NCBI GenBank assembly: GCA_022605955.1
Contig: JAKCOZ010000022.1
Span: 3,844,001 to 3,908,000 of the forward strand
Direction of reading: 5' to 3'
From: Rallus limicola
Taxonomy: Eukaryota > Chordata > Aves > Gruiformes > Rallidae
DNA: 64,000 bases
Of the stretch, positions 51,401-60,400 are shown piece by piece. A program made the position numbers and the translations under genes. Position 1 is the stretch's first letter. Each line of letters opens with the position of its first letter. The notes beneath the pieces were generated by a model. The model made no database searches. It was not told the origin of the DNA and saw only the letters and a program-made list of their open reading frames with translations.

Positions 51401-54400
51401 CTTCCATCCCCTTGAAAATCCCAGGCAGTCAACTTTGCTGATTTGGGGCATTCAAACTCATCTCATTCAAAACCAGAAGCTTCTCAAACTTTTTTTTTTA
51501 AAGTTTGGAAAACTTTATTTATGGAAAAAGTATTGTATGACAGTTAGGCTTTATGTGGCAGTCTGATCTAGACTATTAATTACTAAATGATTTGATTAAA
51601 ATCCTTTAAAATACCATATGTGTTAGATGACTTCTGTAAGAATCTTTATGAAGATGGGAAACCTGAGATTGTTTGGGGGTTTTTTGAGCAAAAATGGGAT
51701 TAGTGAATAATGTGATTAGTTGGTTTCTCATTAAATATTTCCAGATGCAAGCAGTGTACAAGGCTGAGTATTTTCAATTTCTTTTACAGGGTGACCTAAA
51801 GACTTATATCTGCAATGAGCAGGAGCACATTAAGGGAGACTCGCAAATAATGCTGCTACAGAGGATGGCATGTGAGATTGCTGCTGGACTTGCTGTCATG
51901 CATAAACACAACTTTGTGCACAGGTGTGCTCTCCAGATAAAGTCCTTTTGGTTATGATCCCCTCTAAAATTCATGTAGATATTTTCATTAAAATCTGTGT
52001 GTACTGAAGGTTGTGTTTTAAGGAGCTTTCACCTGACATGCATATCCTAAGTCTTGGTGGTGTGATACTTATGAAGGTGCTAATGTAACTGCAGTGGTGT
52101 GGTGTTACAGCTCCCACCTGGCTGAAAGCTGATCACCTGTGGGTTAGGTTTGCAGCCTGTAGAACACTGACCAATCCAGAAGATGGAGTTGTTAGATTAA
52201 TTCTTGGCTAAGTTAAATTTGTTGTGTTTCCTGGGGTTGTGTGTATGTGTTAGAATGACCCTTACCTGCTGTGTATTTGTAATAGATCGTGTTTTAATCA
52301 GGAGTAGTGGGGAATGCTACATTTATTTATTTTAGTTAACACAGTTTATACTGAATGAGTGGCAGTAGTAGTAAAAGGCTGGGGAAATGTATTTGTGAAA
52401 CTAATTGCTCAGAAATACACCAAAATGAATTTTTTAATATTTTATTTTGCTTTAAATGAGAAGGTGTTAAGGGGCTGGAAGGCATCAACCTTAGACTGGT
52501 AATGACTAAAATATTAATGAGTACTTGCTCCCCACACATGGCTTACCTGATGAAACCTTGGGTATCATGAGACAATTGATTTTGGTTTTATGCTGGGTCG
52601 GTCTGTTCTTTCTGTAGAAACAGCACTTGCATCATCCTTTTGAGCAAGTTAGGAACGTACTAGAGCTTATCAGTGTGCATCTTGCTGCATAGAAAGCAGA
52701 GACCTTGTGCTCAGGGAGCTATTAAACTGGAACTCTTAAAAGGTGCAGGTGGAACCTGAGAAACCCCCCAAAGCCTGGGCTCAGCCAGAGGCTGAGGGGC
52801 AGAGCTATTCTCTTAATCTCTTCAATGATTTCAAACGACTTGAAGGTAACAGTTGTGCCTGTCAAACTGAATGATCACTGTTTCTTGTATTGCAGCAGCA
52901 TGGCTTTGTAGGTATTGTGTTTAACAGTGTGTTTTCAGTGAAATATAGTTAAACTCGTTAAATAATTATCCCGTGGATCCGCAAGATTCTCATTGTAAAT
53001 GTTTACTTCTAGCAACACTATCCTGATGCTGTCAGAGTAAGTGGTAAAGCTCCAGCATCAGTGATTTTGTTGTTAGTGGTAAATTCAAGCAGCCAAAATT
53101 TTATTCTCTCTTCCAGGATATTTATCTAAATAGTATAATCCAAGTTGGAAAGCTTTGGGGCATACTTGAGGTTTACAAACGTGTTTCTGAACTGTGTAGT
53201 TCAATGATCCTGGAAAGGAAAACACTTTCTTCTAAGTAGGGAAGCTGTGTGGCTTTCAGACTGTTTGTACTTCAGAGGCTTTTTTTTTTTTAAGGCACAC
53301 AGAAGCAATGGTAGTGTTCTTCCAGTGCACTTAATTGCCTGGTACCTTCTGTGAAACTGAGAGGCAAAATATTTGAGCAGTTAGTCTGCCAAGCTCTTGG
53401 CTGTTGCAGCCTCATTAAACGGGCATAAATTTCCCAGTTTGCACCGTGGGTTTTCTAAACCAGCTTCTTGGGGTTATTACAGCAGCACTGCTGGCTGTGT
53501 GTACTTGTGGTCTGGCTTAGGGTGGAAACTGGAAATGACTTTGTATTAAAGAGCTTTTTGATTTGTTCGTTAAAGGATGTTTATAAAATCATTACTCTGG
53601 TCTTTTTCAGAGATTAGCTGTAGTTCTAGTTTAAGTGTAATGTATGGTTTTGTTGTTTAGAGGAGCTTAACTGTAGGTGCAAGCTATTCCTAGTTGTTTA
53701 GTATCATGTTGTAAATTAAGTATTTAAACCTGATCTAAATTGTCACTAGATGTTGCTCATGAGGATTAAACACAAGACGTGCGGTGCCAAGGATTAGGTA
53801 CAGGGGGACCTGCATCACTCCAGTGTGTCAGCAGCCAAAGTAATAGACATCATGGGCTTATCACTAGCATGAAATCACTCTGTATAGTGGTATGGTTGGG
53901 AGTATACATCACTGCTGTGGAGAAGTGTATAAAACATAGCATGATAGTCTGGGGAGATGTGTAACCATTATAAATGTGATTGTCTTGGCACTATGTTGAA
54001 TCTTATTTGGGTTCCAGAATTGTTTCTTTTAGAGATGTGTATTGAAGGCTCCTTGGTTTGGTCTCATTCCTTATTTGTTTGCCTTTTCAGTGACCTGGCC
54101 TTACGGAATTGCTTTCTTACTTCTGATTTAAATGTCAAAGTAGGAGATTATGGTATAGGATTCAGTAGATTCAAGGTAAGTGAATTTTAAATGGGTTTGG
54201 ATCTAAGGTTACGACAAGCATACTTTACATACTCTACAAGTTACAAACTGGTACCAGATTGTCCTTTATTTGAGGAATGTACTTTCAGCTGTAGCTGGCA
54301 AATAACTGTAGCGAGTTCGTGTAACAGACATTATCTTTGAGTGGTGTTTATGGTTGTAGAAGGAAGCTTCTGGTTAAGTCTATTTAAGTCCTATTTAAAG

Positions 54401-57400
54401 CAGTCCTAAAACTACTAAAAATGAAGGAAAAAATCAATCATATATGAAAATGTTCAAAGGATTTAAATATATCAAGAAAGTGAAATTCATGGCAAAAATT
54501 AAAAAATGTCTTAAGGAAAGAGCTGTCAACTTCTAGAAGTCAGTCCAATATTTTTTCAGTCTTTCTGTTGTTTTTATCACTAATTTAGGAAGATTATATT
54601 GAGACAGATGAGAAGAAACTTGTTCCTCTCCGATGGACTGCACCTGAGTTAGTAACAAGTTTTCAAGACAGGCTGTTATCAGCAGAGCAAAACAAATACA
54701 GTAACATATGGTATGTATTTGGCTTTAAAATAATGTAAATAAGAGGCTTGCAGATGTATTTTCAAATGTTACATGAAGGAGTAAATGATATTGATAGCTA
54801 AATCAATGTTGGCCTGATGCACTGCTTTATATCATCACATGTACAGTAGGTTAATTTCTACAAACCTGAAGTGATCTTGCTTTGGAAAAAGGCTTAGAAA
54901 TCTGTTGAGAGAAGAAAAAATGTTTAGCAGAACAGGTGTTTGTAGTAGTGAAAGTAATTACTGTATATCTGTCAAATGCCTTTAGATGTTTGTAAAGGAA
55001 GGGAACAGTAAATGATTTTTCTACTACTATAATTACTGTGGATGACATATAAAACTGATCCTGCTAGAGTCTGATTAAGTTCTGTTGGTAGAACTGTAGC
55101 ATCTTCACTTCTTGCTGTGGTGTTTGAGGGCTGTGATGAACTGTTTGCCTCTGCTGGCAAAGGGCTGGCGGACAAACTGGGGGGGAAATCTTGAAGATTA
55201 ATTTTTTCTTATATCAACAAGTTCCACGTCAATTCCCAGTCCTAAGAAATGGGGATAATGCAAATGGGGGCTTCAGCTAACGCTTCTGAAAACATTGGAG
55301 TTAAATTCCTGCTTTTATATTCTAAGGATGTTAGGAAATAAAACCTAGCTTACTATCTAATTTAAAGGTAGGTTCAAAGAAAGCGGGTGGATAGAAATTA
55401 AGTATTGATTTGCGTGGATTCTTCACGTGGGCTTCCTCAGATCATACTGCATGCCTGAACTCTAAGCAGCTTAGGGTCTCACAGCTCCCAGTGTGCCTTT
55501 TGTACAGACCTGCTTTGAACAGGCTGGGACTAGATGATTTGCAGAGGCCCTTTCGAATCTAAATTATTCTGCCATAATACATGCAGAGTCAGTTCCTCAG
55601 CATTTTGAGTGAGGAAAGGTTGCCCAAAGATCAACATCAACTCAGTCACTGAAGATGTGATAAGTATTGTGTACAGCACTGAACAAAGAGGCAGCTTCTG
55701 ACTGCTGCAGCTTGACAGTAATTCATTTTATGAAAACTGAAACAAAGACTAGTTTTCTGGAAGTTTCACCCAAAACTGCAACTTCTGATGAAAGCTTTTC
55801 CAGCTGTTGGACTAACCATAAGGTTTTTCATCTTGCTTTTCTAAATATGAATTTTCTATTTGGGGGTTTCTTCCCTAGTTGGTTTGTTTAAGGCCTCTTA
55901 CATTTTGCTGCCTGCATTGTTGTTGCCTTTGAGCAACTTTATTCTTGGGGCTTCCAGCATTCTGTCCAGTAAATGAGTAACAGGTTCTGAAGTTACCACA
56001 GAGCCAATGGGACAGTAGTATCTGTTTCTTCTCCCCAGTTAAGCTTTGCATCATCCTTATGTCCGTAGAAAAGCAATTTTAAAATAGTTCTTAGTGTGCT
56101 GAATCATTTGCTGCTCTCTTTCAGGTCCCTGGGTGTCACGTTATGGGAGCTGTTTGAGAATGCTGCCCAGCCTTACTCAGACTTCTCTGACAGGGAAGTC
56201 CTAACCCATGTCATAAAGGAGAAGCAGGTTAAACTCTTCAAGCCACGTCTGGAGCAGCCATACTCTGATCGATGGTAAGATTTATATGTTTTTATTTAAT
56301 TCTTAAAGCTGCTTGTCCTGGTTGAAGTTAGGATGGAGTGGATTTTTGCAAGGAGCCAGCACATTTGAGCTGAGCTGGCCAAGGGTGTTCTCCATACATG
56401 TAATGTCATGATCCCCATAAAAGGGGACTAGGTGTGGAGGGACTGGTCCACATAGCTCCAGGATGGGCTGAGTGCAGACTGAGTGTCTGGTCAGGTTGGA
56501 AAAGTGCTTTGTATTGTCACTGTTTGGGATAACTGTCTGTCATAAGTTCTGTTGATGCTGTTTGCCTCTCCTTGTGCTGTGTCAGTAACTGTCCTCATCC
56601 CAACCCACAGTGCCCACCTTGCGAGAGGAGGGGTGAGCGAGCAGCCCATGGTGCTCAGCTGCAGCTGAACCATGACACTGCTGAAGAAGTTTCTCAAATT
56701 GCTCAGTTTTCTTGCATATATTGAAATTGCTACATTTAATCGTGCTCCTGGCAAAGAAGCCTTAGGCGAGGGTAAAAGGAGTTGCTATTGATGGAATTTC
56801 CTGCCAGGGATACTGATTGTTGCTCCTCTGTGAATTCCTTTTCAGTGTGAAACCTATTGAAACGTGTTTCTTATTTGTGTAGGTATGAAGTCCTGCAGTT
56901 CTGCTGGCTACCTCCAGAAAAGAGACCAACAGCAGAAGAAGTGCATAGGCTGCTGACTTACCTTCGCATGCAGAGCCAAAGGGACTCGGAGATTGATTTT
57001 GAACAGCAGTGGAATGCTCTTAAACCAAACACCTCAAATAGAGAAACAAATAACTCTGCATTTCCAATCTTGGATCACTTCACGGGAGACAGGCTTGGCC
57101 ATGAGATGGAGGAAGTTCTCACTGTCACTGAAACAAGCCAGGGTCTCAGCTTTGAATACATCTGGGAGGCAGCTAAGCATGATCATTTTGATGAGTGTGG
57201 TCACGTGAATCCCGAGGAAGCGATGACCTACACGAGCATCTTCTTCCCAGTGGAGGTTTTTGAGAGGTCACTGTCAGAGCAAGGGTCAGGAGCACAGGAT
57301 GGAAGTGGTCAGGAAGCATCACTTGCTGTCCCTGGGGTGTTACCTGTGTTTGATGCACACAAGCTTTCTGTTGGCAATGACTACTATATTCAGCTAGAGG

Positions 57401-60400
57401 AAAAAGGAAGCGGCTGCAGCATGAATTTTGATAACCAGTCAGTTGTGCTCACTACAGAAGTTGATCATCAAGAAACCGTACAAGAAAAAAGTTCTCACTT
57501 CACAGTTCTTGGGGATCTTGATGTTGAAGAATCTAGCACTGATGGGGACTTCTTCCACTACAATGCAGATCCTAAGGAGGAATTTTTGACTGCTGCTAGT
57601 AGTCCAGAAAGTCCTTTTCAGAGTATCTTTAATGACATTGACAGAGCAGAAGAACTGACAAGCAGAAAAATACTTGGTTTTGATGAAACAAATGATATTC
57701 CTAAAGACTCTAAACCAGTTGTTTTAAACTCTAACACAGATGCTAGACAAGCAGTGGGAGTGTCTGAGAAGGAACGTTCTAGTCATGCTTCTGAAAAGGA
57801 AATGGTTTTGTTATGTGAAAATATCTCTAACCAGTCTGACTTGGTGACTTTAGAAGAACTTTCTGATAACTTCTTATTTCTTCAAGAGAAAAACTTATTA
57901 ACGGGGTTATTGTCAAACAGAACCAGCAGTGATCTGGGGCAAAAACCAGATGTTCTAAAAAGTCTGTTAGAAACCTCAAATAGAAACTCTGTAGAGCCTG
58001 AGCCTGTGTCGGCTGAAAACACACAGGTCTTTTCTCTAATCCATGATGGTCTCAGAACAGTGAAAGATGAAAATTTTAACCCTGTGACAATGAATAAAGA
58101 TCTGAATTCTCAGTCTCAGACTCCTGTAGAGATGCTGACATCCTGTAGTCCGTCAGCAGCACAGAAGCCATGTGACAAACATGTAAATCCTTATTTAAAG
58201 GACGAGGGAAAACTTTTCAGTGTGGAAGCTAAGGAAGTTGTGTCCTGTAATGTTGATACTCTCTGTCAAGAAGAGCTGTCCAATAATGCCAAAAACAATA
58301 ATGTTGGAAACAATTCATATTATGGTGGTGCTGCTGAAACAAATGAGTGTGATGCACAAATTAAACAGGAAACAATTTTCAAGTCTGATGAAATAGCTTT
58401 TGGTAGAGAAATATGTAGTGATCAGGAAGATAGAGAAAGAGACTTGCAAGATAAGTCTCCCATATTAAAAAAAGGTTTGTTAGAGGAAAAACAAGAAATA
58501 ACAAGTAATTTTGAGAACTGTAAGGATGTTCCAGAAGAGGTGACCTTAATTTCTGTTGCTACTTCAGATTGTCTGAGTCAGGACAGTCTTTTGGAAGACA
58601 GCCCATCTGCAATCCAAACGGCAGAGCAAGCCTTAGAGACACCGGATTCGTTGGATTCTTTAGATGTAAATGAGGTTTTAGAATCTTTACAGGCTCAGAG
58701 TCCTCAGAAACTTTTGCCACCTGATAAACCTGCTGACAGTGGCTATGAAACAGAGAACCTGGAATCTCCAGAATGGACTTCCCATGTCAATGTGGAGGAT
58801 GCTTCCAGTGTAGATAATGCACTCTGTTCTGTCAGTGAGAGCAATGTCAGTGCTTTACCATCTAATCCAGTCATCATTGTTTCAGAAGCAGCAGCTGCCT
58901 TAGATGCAGTGAACAGCAATTTTGAAATCACCCCAAAGGTTTTTCTGGGTGGAAATCAGAACTCGTATAGAGACTCTGCCTATTTCTCTGATAATGATTC
59001 TGAGTCGGATAAGAAAACAGAAGAGACTGTAAAGCCATCAAGAGACACTGTGTGTGGCGTCTCCTCAAGTAGAGGAGAGAACAATACTGGGGAAGGTTAT
59101 GGTTTTGAAGAGAAACAGCAAAAATGTGATGTAAGGAATTACCAGGACATCAACAATCAGAATGCAGAACTAGAACTCAGTCACAACTTGGAGATGCAAG
59201 AGATGGATGTGAGAATGCAAGAGTGTCCTGATGGGTGGGCTGAGGCAGCTCTGAATTCCCTGGAAATATCAATGGAAGGTAACCTGAGGGATGAAATACA
59301 GGTGTCTGAGGCTCCCCGTAAAACTGTCTCTTGTGTTGGCACTAACACTTCAGAACTTCTTTCACACAGAGACTTAAAGTCTGTGCATAACATGCACAGT
59401 CCTTTAGATTTCAGTAACAGTGAGAAGTCCTTCTACCACCTGGAAGGACAAAAATTGAAAGAGCCAGATATTGAAGGAAAATACCTTGGCAAGCTCGATG
59501 TTTCTGGAATGCTTGATTTGGAAGATGGTGACGATGCTGATGAAGAAGATGAAAACAGTGATTCTGAGGATGACATGAGGACTTTTCACATGCATAGTCT
59601 GAGTTCTGACAGTGAAGATGAAACTGTTCATCAAGTACCTGAGATCCTTACTGAAAAGGATGATGGAAAACATCTGAGAAGCTTGTTGAAACTTCCAAAA
59701 CCCCTTAATGAAAGGCAACAGGAGCACTGGAAAAATGAGAAAAAGGCTGTAACGTTCTTTGACGATGTGACGGTCTATTTGTTTGATCAGGTATACTTTT
59801 TTCATTAGTTTTTGTTGGTGTTGGTATTTTTTTAAACAAGATGTGTTAAGTAGTTCAACATTTGTGGACACACTGTTACAAGATCATCTTTTGTGGGTTA
59901 TTTTTTCTTTATAAATCCCCTTATTTTCTTGGCTAGGTGCAGTTTTCTGCTGCTGGTAAAACAGCAGCACTGAAGCGAAGGAAAGTTTTGCTTTGAGCAG
60001 GGTTCATTGCCAGATCATGAATCTCCATTGCCTTTGGGCCCTGTATGAAATGCGGTTTTCAGTGATGTCTTTCTGGTGTTTACAAGATACATTTCATTTG
60101 ACTGTGTGATACAGTATCATTATGGACCAGACTTGATTAGTTTATTTGACCAGAATGGTGTTGTAACTTTATAGAAGCAGTTTATCTGTTCAGTGAACTT
60201 GAGGGTGCCCTTATAAAGGAAAAGAAGGGGAAAAAACCCAACAACAAAAGGTCCCCTGGAGACCAAACCACAACATAACTCTGAACCTTACATTAGTTAG
60301 CATTAAGGTCAACTCACCTCAAGCCATAATCAAAGATGAAAAGAGTATTTAGATGGAAATGCTACTTTTTATTAAACTAATGTGATTGGAGTTCACTGAA

